Assembly (NCBI GenBank): GCA_001910725.1
Contig: MJGA01000103.1
Location: 1 to 31,824 of the forward strand
DNA from: Phanerodontia chrysosporium
Taxonomy: Eukaryota > Basidiomycota > Agaricomycetes > Polyporales > Phanerochaetaceae
DNA: 31,824 bases
Direction: 5' to 3'
A program made the translations under genes and the position numbers. The notes under the pieces were generated by a model that worked only from the letters and a program-made list of their open reading frames with translations, searched no databases and was not told the origin of the DNA. Below are positions 1 through 10,148 of the stretch, piece by piece (position 1 is the first letter of the stretch; each line of letters opens with the position of its first letter).

Positions 1-98
1 TGGTTATCCTTTTGCACCAAACGCCGCCTGCGGGGGAATGGTACACTACTGTACACTACTGATACACTATAGTACACCGTTGTACACTATCATACACT
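1..98 (-). repeat. Edge of a fourth copy of the tRNA-His repeat unit
   Basis: The first bases (a CGCCTGCGG block followed by TACACTA-type repeats at about 41-98) match, in the same orientation, the segment of unit B near 10135-10210 and, reversed, unit A near 1971-2040. The window therefore begins inside another copy whose remainder lies to the left. Similarity fades after about position 98. Confidence 0.6.
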
Positions 99-325
99 TC
101 GTTTCTGTTGATCTTATAACAATAAACGCACAGACGGAGAAGTTATAGGCTGACTGTTTCTGTCATGTAGGAGCACAACATCAGGGGATAAGCCAAGCTG
201 ATCGTCGTAAGATGTGCCCCGTAGGCAGAATGGACATCTAGGTCCCAGCTGATACACTCTAAAATTGCTGTGTTTACTACCCGGCACCTGTGGAGACTTG
301 AGGGGTAAAACAGCACAAAAAGAAT

Positions 326-407
326 GTCCCAGGGAGGATTCGAGCCTCCGTCTTCACGGACTTGTGGAAACCACAACGTGACGATCTAACCACTAATCGA
401 CAGGGAC
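326..407 (-). tRNA. tRNA-His (GTG)-like gene with 11-nt intron, copy 1
   Basis: On the minus strand the sequence folds as a tRNA. The D arm contains the A-box-like TTAGTGGTTAG, the anticodon stem is TCACG/CGTGA, the loop carries anticodon GTG, and the T arm is GGAGG-CTCGAAT-CCTCC. The 18-nt loop implies an 11-nt intron (TTTCCACAAGT) after position 37, and its CCACAA can pair with the anticodon region as in nuclear tRNA introns. A T5 run follows the 3' end and could end RNA polymerase III transcription. Oddities are C at position 54 of the T loop and a T-T mismatch at the sixth acceptor pair. It may be a functional gene or a tRNA-derived repeat end. Confidence 0.7.
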
Positions 408-473
408 CGGAAGTGAAGCTGAATTAGTCCCACATCATCGTCCACGCCCCGCGACGAGCATACGCAAATTATA

Positions 474-755
474 TTGGCACGTTTCCTTGAACCTTCCTCT
501 CAGTATTCACGTCCATCCTCCGATGTTGTGACGAATGGCTCACCGGCTTTCCTGGCCCTCTGCCACATTTCTGCAGTACGAACATCTTGCAAAGCACCTC
601 GTGCCGAACCTCTCTCGCCGACTTGTTTTCGGACTCTGACCAGGTCTTCCACGCTTCTGTTGCTTGCACCTTCCACCTCCGACGTCGCTGAACGCGGCCT
701 CTGTGCGCCTCTACAGCGCGATCTCCATGTCTGCAATCTTGCTATAAAGCTCTGA
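474..755. other. Coding-like block of unit A (unrecognised)
   Basis: Open frames run on both strands here and recur in unit B (11355-11684). On the minus strand, pieces such as EMWQRARKAGEPFVTTSED look protein-like, and B has the matching KIADMEIALWRRTE stretch in an open frame where A has a stop. It may be the relic of a host exon captured by the repeat, or the unit's own gene. I do not recognise the protein. Confidence 0.25.
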
Positions 756-1025
756 GCTTATTGCCAGGGTTGCAGGCACGGATGTCGTCTCCCGCTGACC
801 AGCCCGAATTCGAACCCTGCGCGATCCGGCCCCAAAGCCAGCCTCCAGTGTCAGCCGCAGGTTCCAGAGATGCATAAATACGCCTGTGCTCAGCTCGGTT
901 CGCTAGGACTGCCCTCTCTCCGTTCCCACCATTGTCTCCGCTTTCCCTCGCAGCCTCCACCCTCCACACAGTATCCTCTCCCGCTTACGACATTACTACA
1001 TCCACATCGCTACTCTTCTCTCGCC

Positions 1026-1353
1026 ATGGATCCTACTGGCAAGAGGCCTCTGGCCGCCGTGTTTCTTGTCGGCGCCGAGGTTCTGGATACCCCCACTCGC
1101 TACCCGCCTAATACTCTCCTTCGCCCACGCACACCTTCCCCTCACCTTCACCTTCACCCGAAAACGATCCGGCGCACACCCCGCTCTCAGCTACGAAGAG
1201 CCGCGATGGTCGGTTGACGAAGCCAACGCCCTGGATAGCTGGCAGAGACCTGGTACACATATCATGCTCTTCCATCATCGGAGCGGTCCAGAGTTGCCTG
1301 CATACAGCAGCGCACCTGGCAGGTATCTGAGGCTACCGGGGACGCAAGCCTAG
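1026..1353 (+). pseudogene. Shifted copy of the 108-codon frame of the repeat
   Basis: The frame begins at an ATG in a good context (CGCC before, G after), as in units B and C. One extra base in the TCACCTTCACC tract near 1145 moves it out of the frame that is open in B and C. The later part of the protein (DSWQRPGTHIMLFHHRSG and onward) is still present in another frame. It appears to be a broken version of the ORFs at 10824-11150 and 12586-12912. No function is recognised. Confidence 0.4.
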
Positions 1354-1970
1354 TCGACGACCTCGGTAAGCCGTCTCATATTCACTTCGTTTGATTGACT
1401 GACGCGGTTGATGAATAGCTCGCGCCACGAAAGCTGAAAAACACTGAACAAATACACGATCTGTATCTCCTCTCGCCTTCCCGTCTCGATGTACAGTACG
1501 CACTAAGCGTGAGACTAACGAGATACCGCTCACTCTCGTCAATAACAGACACACATCACTTTTCTCGTACATTGCTACCCCGTTCCCCCATCGCTGGCAG
1601 CTGCCTCGGCTCTGAAGAGCAGTCGTCAGCCTCTCGATGCGCTCCTGCGCTAGGCTTGGAGTCGCATCGAACATCCTCGCAGTATTCGCGCTTCCGGCGC
1701 AGTCTTGTACTCCAGGACATCCATGTACGTGCATCCTTGGTGCAACTCCCTCCTGACACTGATGACGTCTCACGCAGCCTCCTGAGCTCTTGGTCCCGAA
1801 GAGCTAGCATCTCGCCTCTAAACACGTACCCTGTCGGGTACTGGTCAGCCTCGACGGGCACACTCGACAACTATCAGCTCGCCCCATGTCGTCCCTCCAC
1901 ATCACCGTACAGTCAGCGCACGACTAGACCCTTTTCTGTATAAGCTCGTATCACGACCCCAATCTAATTG

Positions 1971-2032
1971 TATAACAGTGTAAGATATAGTGTAAGATAG
2001 TGTATGAGTAGTGTAACAGTAGTGTACTATAG
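1971..2032. repeat. TAGTGTA array of unit A
   Basis: A short AT-rich array of degenerate units (TAGTGTA, AAGATAGTGTATGAGTAGTG and similar) ends in AGTGTACTATAG. The units are close to self-complementary (TAGTGTA/TACACTA), so the tract could form hairpins. The same tract occurs in the other copies at 41-98, 10149-10210 and 13530-13587. Confidence 0.7.
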
Positions 2033-2241
2033 TTTCCGCAGGCGGACTTCCACGTTTTCCATGTAACAAACCACAAAAGCAACTAAATATTACATTCAAT
2101 GCCTTACGTGTCCTCTGCGACGCAGCCAAGCGAGTTATCAGAGTGATTGACCGGGACAGGTGTCGATTGGTTAGGATTGTAGCGCGAGAGACGAACGAGA
2201 GCCGACTCCGGTGATGGATATCAAATTCGGTCTGTCTTTCG

Positions 2242-2323
2242 GTCCTTGTCGATTAGTGGTTAGATCATCACGTTGTGGTTTCCACAATTCCGTGAAGACG
2301 GAGGCTCGAATCCTCCCTGGGAC
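2242..2323 (+). tRNA. tRNA-His (GTG)-like gene with 11-nt intron, copy 2
   Basis: It has the same fold as copy 1, with GTCCTTG in the 5' acceptor strand (a G-U wobble replaces one pair) and intron TTTCCACAATT. A T6 run follows directly after the 3' end. It faces away from copy 1, so the two genes diverge from the unit's interior. Confidence 0.7.
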
Positions 2324-2339
2324 ATTGTTTTTTCTCGAC

Positions 2340-5079
2340 CTTTCGGACGGACGTCCACAGTACAAACTACACAAATACAGTCTCGCTGTACACACTTGAT
2401 TTTACCTTGTATCTTCTTCTGCCAGATTTCTATATTTTTCACTCCCAAGGTGAGCAGTGAATATGCTAGTAGCACAGCGTACTAAACACTTCCGCGGTAC
2501 TGTAATCGGCGGGACGCAAGTCTCATCAATGCGTGCGCTCAGCAGCTTCTTCCAAGCAGTGACCATCTCCACCAGTGACGGCGTATGCAATTATTTGATC
2601 TCTGTACTCGCCATCCCTCTCCTGCGGTGGCAGGCCGCATATCCTCTCCACCACCTTGCCATCACTCTGCTGGCAACGCAGAGGTTTCGCTCGAACTGTT
2701 ATGGAGTATGGCCAGACGTGGGTCCGTGCGCTGTTCGCAGTAGAGTCTTTGTCTGGCATGATCTCATGCAGAGCAGATCTGTCAGACGAGCTCAAAGCTG
2801 CGCGATCAGATCTGACAACTGCGCTTTCTGATTCGTAAGGCCACTTCAATTCAACTCATGGCTTGTGGACGGCTTGTATGAGAAGTCGCCGTGCGACGTC
2901 GGTGCAGAGAAGGAGGGTAACGGTGCGGCGGATAGAGAAGGCGCAACAAAGCCAGGCAGCTTGGAAATGAACAGTCTTGGGTATCAAACTCGCACAACAA
3001 CGTCGCATCTTTTGCGTACTATGCAAAATATAGCTGCCACAGGTCGCCCTTCGAAGTCAAAACGCGGCAGAAGAGAGTCTCTCGTGGCGTACCGTGATGG
3101 CGCGACGGGGCGACCGCGGTGCACTTGTATTTGGTGATGTGCTTTGCATAGCACTGTCAAAGAGAGTTCTGTACTAGCATGCCTGCTTCGCGGAGCCTGG
3201 GTATGAACACAGCAGGCGCGAACTTCGGTGTGACGTGGCTGTTGCTTGCATTGACAAGAGCGTAGTATGCCAGCGAATGATTCATCACTCGCGCGCTCGC
3301 GTATGCACAGGCACTTCGCCAACGGACGTTGGCTGAACGTTTGCTAGCGATACCCTTGTCTACGCGCAGAAGGCGGCGTGGAGACGCGAGCGCACAAACC
3401 GCGACCGTCGGGATGAAGCTCGGGTTTTCCTTGTATGGAGACCCGACGCTTTGGCGCTGTTGATCGAGGGAATCGCGATCAGGCACGCGTGTCGAGTCAA
3501 GCCCAAGCGCCGACCTGAGCTGCTCTGCTTTCAACCCAAAGTGCCTCAAAGTGTGTGTCCCGCGAAAAGGGTCTGTCTTCTGCTCAGGAGCATCTTCATA
3601 CTTCGCCTGCCCCGAGTGCGGGGAAGCGATCGAGACGCGGGCGGGGGAGGTGGCCTCGGTCGACGTCAGGGGGCGACGCAATCACACACCTTTGCCACCC
3701 TCCGTGTCCTGCTGCAATATCGGACTATCCTCCGACGAAGTTTCCACCGGATGGCGGCAGCGGACAGGGGCCCTCTGGGATATGGAAGTAAGACCACGAC
3801 GAACCCCAGGCACAATAGCGGTGGCACACCGGGCGCAATGCATCGTTCCTCTGGAAGACACTTGGTCACGAGGAGCTGGCGCTGCAAACGACCCTTGCTC
3901 GAGATGTCACTCGAGTCTGAGCTAGCTGCGATGGTCTTCATCAGGAGTATCGATGTATTCTCACCGCTAGTTCATGAGAACATCGATGAGCGACGCTGCC
4001 AGAAGAGCATCGCGCGAGGTCGAGCGCAAAGCGGTGACCGCCTAGGCTCGTGGTGTAGTCTGTTGCAGAAGCAATGAGCTGGGATACTACGTAACGGCAC
4101 CCCCGAACCTTGTGTCGGCCTCGAACCCTGCGCCTGCTACGTGGTGGAATGAACCCTGTGCACCAAAGCTTCTGTACTCTGTTGCGTTGGCAGAGGACAC
4201 AGACCCTGCAGTCACAGGAATGTGCAACCGAGGTGAACGGTGGTCGTAGGGGCGGGCGTGCAGTGGATTTCTGGGAGCTTCGTGGATGTGTGACGCGTAT
4301 ACAAAGGACCGCCCGACGGTGTCCGAGGCAGCGGTGCGAAGCGGTGTTGCCATCTGTGACGGCTCCGCAGAGTGCAGGGCAACGAGACCCTTATCTCTGC
4401 GAGTCACACGACGCTGATAAGCAGCCGAATGGGCAACATTTCTCCCTGGCCGCACGCTTGGCGCTGCCTGGACAGCCACAGAGGAGCTCCCAGCGGTGTG
4501 AGCCATCTGTGCGCCGTGCCCTTGCGCTGGGGAGAGGTGGGCATTTGTGGGATGGCCTGCAGGGTGTGTGTGGCGTCGGCCCAGCGGGGGGCGTTGACAT
4601 GAACCACAACGCCTACCAAACGCAGCCCGAATTCCGAATTGCCGCAGCCCGAGAAGCAGCCGGTCGATCCGCAGGGTGATCGAGACCAACCATGCATTTG
4701 CGGCGGGTATTGTTTCCTGACCAGTGCAGGATCAGTGCAAAAGCCCAGCAGGCGCCCGTGTTTGGCCCGCAATCCTGGCTGTGTCAAGGAGTCCCGACGG
4801 TTTCGAGTTGTCTCGACCGGGTATCCGCTTGACAATTTTTCGGTGGTCCATTGGCCAAATTTTCGTCGGAAGAACAGACTCGGAAAATGACTTCGGCGGC
4901 AAGGGGAAACGTCCCATCTCCGTGGGCAGCGCTGGCTCCCGCTCGTCAACCAGTCGACATGCTCTCGCGGCCGCGTTCACCCGGGGACGGACTATACTAG
5001 TTCGCGGCCTGCCCCCCTCCCTAGGTTCGTCGCGACGTTTCTCTTACCTCCTTATACCTCTCACCTCCCCTCCTCCCCC
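2340..5079. other. Stretch without a recognisable gene
   Basis: About 2.7 kb separate unit A from the ammonium transporter promoter. Long open frames exist on both strands at 3157-4077 and 4087-4949. They overlap each other, have no family motifs or consistent splice sites, and are expected in GC-rich DNA. A Pro/Ser/Arg-rich frame at about 3555-3791 is the least unconvincing. The distal transporter promoter probably lies at the right end, where the DNA turns pyrimidine-rich (5040-5130). Confidence 0.5.
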
Positions 5080-5086
5080 CTTATCT
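5080..5086 (-). promoter_or_regulatory. GATA-factor site upstream of the ammonium transporter
   Basis: CTTATCT (AGATAAG on the minus strand) lies about 170 bp before the transporter ATG inside a pyrimidine-rich promoter. AreA/Gat1-type GATA factors control fungal ammonium permeases, so nitrogen regulation is a reasonable inference. A single short site is weak evidence by itself. Confidence 0.35.
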
Positions 5087-5252
5087 TCTCCCACCCCACA
5101 CTACCCCACCACAGGCCCCCGCCATCGAGCCAGCCTGTGCTAAAAGGCCTTGCGACGCGTCTTCGCCACACATCTGCCTCTCTCCAGCTTTCGGCACGCA
5201 GGAGCTGCCGCATCCACACGCCTCTGACGTCGCTTCCGTCCCGAAGACCATC

Positions 5253-7221
5253 ATGGATCGCCATCTACCACCAGGGACGTCACTCAGTGAGTATCTTCCG
5301 CCGGGATTTGCGCTTTAGCATCCGCACAACGAGCCAAACACACGTCTAATCTGCGGCTGTTTCACGTCCAGAAACCCTAAACTTATCCGTCAACCTCGAT
5401 GTCAGCCAGTGAGTAGCCGGTTCAGATAGCGGCAGCCTGTCCACAGGGTGGCTTATCGCCCGATGCTTCGTTTCGCACAGGTTCGACCGCGGGGACATGT
5501 CCTTTATCATCATCTGCGGCGCGCTCGTGCTGTTCATGGTCCCAGGCATAGGTACGCACCCGTCTCGCCATCACGCCCGTGTCCGGGGCAGCGTCGCGAG
5601 GGCAAGGGCTGACCGCTACCTCTTATCTCTGGCCCCCTCCGCCCGCAGCCTTCCTCTATTCCGGTCTCTCCCGCCGCAAGAGCGCACTGCACCTTATCTG
5701 GATCGTCGCCGCGAGCAACGCCATCGTCATCTTCCAGTGGTACTTCTGGGGCTACTCCCTCGCGTTCTCCTCGACGGCGACGAATGGCTTCATCGGGAAC
5801 CTGCACAACTTTGGCATGCAGCGCGTGCTCGCCGACCCGAGCCCCGGCTCGCCGCTCATCCCGGAGCTGCTGTACGCATTCTACCAGATGGAGTTTGCGT
5901 GCGTGACAGTCGCGATTCTCGTGGGTGCGCTCGCAGAGCGGGGGCGGGTCCTGCCCGCGCTGGTGTTCAGCTTCCTGTGGATGACGCTCGTGTACTGCCC
6001 ACTCGCGTGCTGGGCATGGGCACCGAACGGATGGGCATTCAAGTGGGGAGTGCTTGACTACGCAGGTCCGTTGCACGCCGCGCCGTCTGCGCCGTTGAAC
6101 GTGCTTACTGATTGCATACAGGGGGAGGACCCGTCGAAATCGGCAGCGGCATCGGCGGCCTGGCGTACTCGTGGGTGCTCGGCCGCCGCACCGAGCGCGA
6201 GCTGCTCAACTTCCGGCCGCACAACGTCTCGCTCGTGGGCATGGGCACGTTCATCCTCTGGCTTGGCTGGCTCGGGTTCAACGGCGGCTCTGCGTTCGGC
6301 GCGAACCTCCGCGCGGTGCTCGCCGTCTGGAACTCGATGATCGCTGCGGCCTTTGGCGGCATCGTCTGGTGCTTCCTGGACTACCGCGTCGAGAAGAAGC
6401 TCTCCATGGTCGGCTTCTGCTCGGGCACGATCGCGGGCCTCGTCGCCGCGACGCCGACCTCGGGGTACATCCCCCTCTGGGCCTCCGTGGTCACAGGTGC
6501 GATCGTCGGTGCAGTGTCGAACTACGCCACGAAACGTGCGTCCGCATTCTGTTCTAGGTGCACCGCACAGACCCTGACGATCTGCCCACAGTGAAGTTCT
6601 ACCTCCGCATCGACGACGCGCTCGATCTCGGCGCAGAGCACGCCATGGGCGGCATCATCGGCCTGTTCTTCAACGGCCTCTTTGCGGACAAGAACCTCGT
6701 CGCGCTCGACGGCGTCAGCTCGATCCCGGGCGGCTGGCTCAATCACCACTACAAGCAGCTCTACGTGCAGTTCGCGTACATATGCGCGACGGTCGGCTAC
6801 ACGTTCGTCGTCACCGCGCTGCTCGCCAAGGCGCTCGACATGATTCCGTACATGCGTCTGCGCGCGTCGCCCGAGGAGGAGGCGCTCGGCATGGACGACA
6901 CCCAGGTGCGCCCCCTCATTCCCGTTGTATACTTCGCCAGAGCCAGCGGAGCTGACGCGCGCCGCGCAGATCGGCGAGTTCGTCTCGGACTACGTCGAGG
7001 TCCGCCGCGACTACCGCGACTGGACGCCCGCGTATCACCGCCCCGCGGCGCTCGGCAAGAACGAGGGCTCCGAGTCTGGCACGAGCACGCCCACCGCCGC
7101 GGGCGACCGCCACGGCCAGCCCGACGTCGCGCGGCACCACTCGCCAGCGGGCCAGCGGACCGCAAAGCCCCAGGAAGGGCTCGAGATTATCTCCGAAAAG
7201 CCTGCTGATGAGGCGGTGTAG
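5253..7221 (+). CDS. Ammonium transporter (Mep/Amt family)
   Basis: This is a plasma-membrane ammonium permease, 512 aa. Exons are 5253-5286, 5372-5408, 5481-5551, 5649-6065, 6122-6535, 6592-6905 and 6970-7221; all junctions are GT-AG and the summed frame is open. The protein starts with the family signature (FDRGDMSFIIICGALVLF, then VPGIAFLYSGLSRRK) and continues through the WYFWGYSLAFS, VEIGSGIGGLAYSW, NGGSAFGANL and EHAMGGIIGLFFNG blocks typical of eleven-helix Amt proteins, ending in an IGEFVSDYVEVRRDY tail and a polar C-terminus. The first pore histidine is replaced by Glu192, as in yeast Mep1/Mep3; the second, His341, is present. This suggests a Mep1/3-like rather than Mep2-like transporter. 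The last intron was placed to give TQ-IGEF with a CTGAC branch site. The gene is convergent with the F-box gene. Confidence 0.95.
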
Positions 7222-7639
7222 AACGGGACCTATCGAAGGATCCTGGCGGAGTTACGAAATGGGATGGAGGTTGGACGGATGACTGACACGACGCACAGAC
7301 GCCCTTGGAGGGGGCACACTCATCATCTTCTCCTTGCTCATGTTTATTGGGTATTGGATATATATCTAACGACTGGACGCATTTTCATTTACGTTTATGA
7401 GTTTTTCCTTTGGATGTAATTTTTCAGCTGTATTAATGGTGTGCTAGCATTTATCTCGTAGAATTGCATGATTTGTTTACCAACGTACGCTCTGCAAGGT
7501 GTGCAACAGGCAGATGTTATACAATTGAGACGCTATGGTACAGATACGAGCATCTATCAGTGTTCAAGGCTCGTCGTATGAAGCTTAGAGACACAGTGAT
7601 AAAGAATCAATCCAGACTACTGAGGGACTTGTGAGGAGA
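7222..7639. other. Convergent 3' regions of transporter and F-box genes
   Basis: This 418-bp interval lies between two converging genes. It is AT-richer than its surroundings (for example GGATATATATCTAACG near 7357-7372) and should hold both 3' untranslated regions and polyadenylation signals. I see no other feature. Confidence 0.5.
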
Positions 7640-9534
7640 TTAGAAGGTGAGCTGGTCAAGGTCCTTCGGAAGACTGTCAGGTGCCTTCCACATCCAGAAG
7701 GGACCTATTCAGGAACAGTCAGCATAGCTCTTGTAGGTTCCGATACTGGACTATGCTCACCCGCAGGATCGCCAACTGCGAGGGAAGAATTACTTTAGCG
7801 ATGGCCAGCATACCCTAGCTGGGAGAACGCACCTTCTTCGTGGACCGCCACTGTCCATATTCCAGCGATGCCCATGGCAGAACCGACGTTGCCGACTTGT
7901 ACGGCTTCGGCGCTGAAGCTCGCATGGGCGCGGATAAGCACAACAGCAGGACCGCAGAAACCTGGGCGTCACGTACCTCCACCTGTTCGTGCTGTCGTCG
8001 TAGGACGTCACCTGGTCAGTCGACACGCGCAAAGTCTAGTCAGTCCGTGCGTAAGCGGGGTTGGCAGGTGTCAGTACAGTGCTCACAAAGTTCCAGCGCA
8101 CAGTCCCGTCGCGCATCATCTGCACCGTCCCCTTAATCTTGGAGACGCCGCTGTGCACACCCTTTGACGAGCCCTCGAAGTGGATTGTGGGGTACGCCGG
8201 GTCAAAGTCGCCTCTAGTGGACGGCGCGCCGGATCCAAAGAGCGTCGAGCCCGAGGTGAAGAATGCCGAGGAGGATCTAGAGGGCATATCCGGCGACGAC
8301 ATAGGGGAGGATGAGTCGATAGGGTCGAGAACCTTGAGGTCAACCTCCATAAGGCGGACAGCCTCGGTGAAGTCATCGTCGAAGAAGTTCGGATTGAGGG
8401 GCCCCTCGTTCAACGATGAAAACTGGAAAGGGATAACATGCGTCTGGAGTGAGCGACTAAATTGACGATAGATACTACTAGGAGATGCACGCACGTTGAA
8501 CGCTGTTGATGCGCAAGTAGTGTCAGCAGCGTGAACAGCTTACAACGCGATTTTCACTTACTGAACAGGTCTCTGTATGTCACACTACATTAGAATCGAA
8601 TCTGCGCCTGAATGCGTAATGCTTACCTGTAGTCCATGAAGCAGACGACCCTTCGCCACTTCCCCTCAACGCCTGCCCAGTCCCATGGCTTCCTCCTGTC
8701 CACGTCCGGGGCAGAATAAGGTCTGACGGACTTCACGCCCCATTCAGGCCAGACCCTCTTCCAGCTATCAGGAAAATCCCTCAAGTTCATAAGGATAACG
8801 TTCTGTATATGCCTCACGTGCTCCCAATTGACCCTGAGCCGCCCGCTCGCGTCGACCAGATACGGACCCCACAGGGTCTCGGACTGATATTTGCGCAAGT
8901 CATAGACGTAGCACCGGCTCGCGGAACGCAGGCTCGCAAGGCGCTTTGCATTCGTCTCGTTCGTGAGTGCGAGATAGCACTGCAGCTGAGTGATAAGCTG
9001 CTGAGCGCTGCCTGGGGCGGCCGAGGAAGAAGGGACGTCGGCGGCGAAGAGGGGCGAACGCTTGAGCACGCCCTCAACCCATTCGAGGTTGTGGGAGACG
9101 CCATCGCGACCGGGCAGTGCGGAGGCAGCTGCTTCGAGGAGCGTGTGGAGCGCGGCGCGGATGGGTCTGTCCTCGTCGTCCTCGTTGAGCTCGGTTGCAT
9201 TGTCCTCGTGCAGCACAGCGGCCATGGCGGTAGACCGGGCGAGGAGGACGCTCTCAGCCTGGATTCGGCGCTGCAGCGTCCCCCGCCAGTCTATCTCGGT
9301 GGGAGACAGGTGGGCTCCGCCGAGGGCCTTGCGGGGGTCATCGAATGGGTGGGAGAGGAGGGACACTCGCCAGACAACCTGGTCCTTATCGTTGTACACG
9401 ATGTCGTGCAGCGAACGGCACGTGGCCGCGAACCGAGCGAGGTCCCGCCCCTCGCAATGCTTGAGCACGGTTTCTGTGAGCTCCTGGGGAATCGTCAGCA
9501 AGAGTGGACGCGGGGCAGCGGGGATGGCAGCCAT
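7640..9534 (-). CDS. F-box domain protein
   Basis: A predicted substrate adaptor of an SCF ubiquitin ligase, 497 aa. The N-terminus has an F-box at about residues 10-50 (LTIPQELTETVLKHCEGRD, then ARFAATCRSLHDIVYN). The C-terminal half has blocks recurring in basidiomycete F-box proteins (FFDDDFTEAVRLMEVDLKV, PTIHFEGSSKGVHSG, AVQVGNVGSAMGIAGIW, GDPAGPFWMWK). Exons, 5' to 3': 9534-8627, 8572-8562, 8502-8495, 8443-8078, 8011-7977, 7918-7833, 7775-7761 and 7704-7640. Three are very small (11, 8 and 15 nt), yet together they give one open frame through YRDLFTFNTHVIPF and HEEVGDPAG. The acceptor before exon 5 could instead be at 8036, adding eight residues in frame. The substrate is unknown. Confidence 0.85.
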
Positions 9535-9860
9535 TGCTGCGGACGACGGGCAAGAGGTCGTTCACACCAGCGGTGGGGAGATGACAGTCGCTCGGAAAGA
9601 GCTGCTGAGTGAGCGCATCGGTCGGAAACACGTCCCGTTCCGTCTCACACACGCTCACCGGCATTATTGCGTATGAGGCGTCTACACACTACGCAACTTC
9701 GGCCCGCTGACACGGTCAGCACTGGTGTAGCGTAGAGTCACACTATTACGCGCAGGAACAGCTACTGAACGTACTGGTTACTTTCACTATCGCCGTCAAA
9801 CCCTCTGGGAACAAAAAGAGGACCAAGAATGTTGTGGCCGGGGAGCCACCAAAAAACAAT
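9535..9860. other. F-box promoter region up to unit B
   Basis: About 325 bp between the F-box start and the left tRNA-His-like gene of unit B. It presumably holds the F-box promoter; no clear TATA box is seen. At its right edge, AAAAAACAAT is the complement of the T6 run following the tRNA-like gene. Confidence 0.4.
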
Positions 9861-9942
9861 GTCCCAGGGAGGATTCGAGCCTCCGTTTTCACGGAATTAT
9901 GGAAACCACAACGTGATGATCTAACCACTAATCGACAAGGAC
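9861..9942 (-). tRNA. tRNA-His (GTG)-like gene with 11-nt intron, copy 3
   Basis: Same fold as the other copies: GTCCTTG acceptor strand, anticodon stem TCACG/CGTGA, anticodon GTG. The intron here reads TTTCCATAATT, which weakens its pairing with the anticodon, and the variable loop is AAAC instead of AGAC. A T6 run follows. It is the most diverged of the four. Confidence 0.65.
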
Positions 9943-10148
9943 CGAAAGACAGTCCGAATTTGGCCTTCATCACTGTGGTCGACTCTCGTACATCTCTCGT
10001 GCTACATTCCTAACCAATCGACACTACTCTCCTATTACAATGGCAACTCGCTTGGCTGCGTCGCAGAGGACACGCAAGGCATTGAGTGTAATATTTAGTT
10101 GCTTTTGTGGTTTGTTACATGGAAAACGTGGAAGTCCGCCTGCGGAAA

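Larger units (their letters stand above)
326..2323 (+). repeat. Repeat unit A, bracketed by two outward-facing tRNA-His-like genes
   Basis: This is a 1998-bp unit. Its left end is a minus-strand tRNA-His-like gene (326-407) and its right end a plus-strand one (2242-2323), so the ends form inverted repeats of about 82 bp. Inside are a coding-like block (470-740), an intact start for a 108-codon frame at 1026 that is then shifted, splice-like sequences (for example GTAAGC to GAATAG at about 1364-1420), a TAGTGTA array (1971-2032) and a flank at 2033-2241. Unit B (9861-11824) is the same structure in reverse. Homology continues about 60 bp beyond the left tRNA and only a few bases beyond the right one. 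I see no transposase or reverse transcriptase. Confidence 0.75.

Noticed and set aside
41..98. CRISPR-like or telomeric repeat
   Set aside because: Units are degenerate and have no unique spacers; the sequence is eukaryotic and the arrays are internal to a dispersed repeat.
3612..3640. CPECG zinc-ribbon-like motif
   Set aside because: The second cysteine pair is not placed as in a zinc ribbon, and the rest of the frame is not protein-like.
3451..4077. Long plus-strand open frame (208 codons) and overlapping minus-strand frame of 174 codons
   Set aside because: They overlap on opposite strands, lack family motifs and splice structure, and are expected by chance in GC-rich DNA.
4120..4170. 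Additional tRNA-like B box (GGGTTCGAGGCC on the minus strand)
   Set aside because: No matching A box or cloverleaf around it.
4087..4949. Several open frames of 180-200 codons on both strands
   Set aside because: Mutually overlapping, no start context, no recognisable domains.
6906..6942. 37-nt intron in the ammonium transporter
   Set aside because: The acceptor at 6969 gives a normal 64-nt intron with a CTGAC branch site and the family sequence TQ-IGEF.
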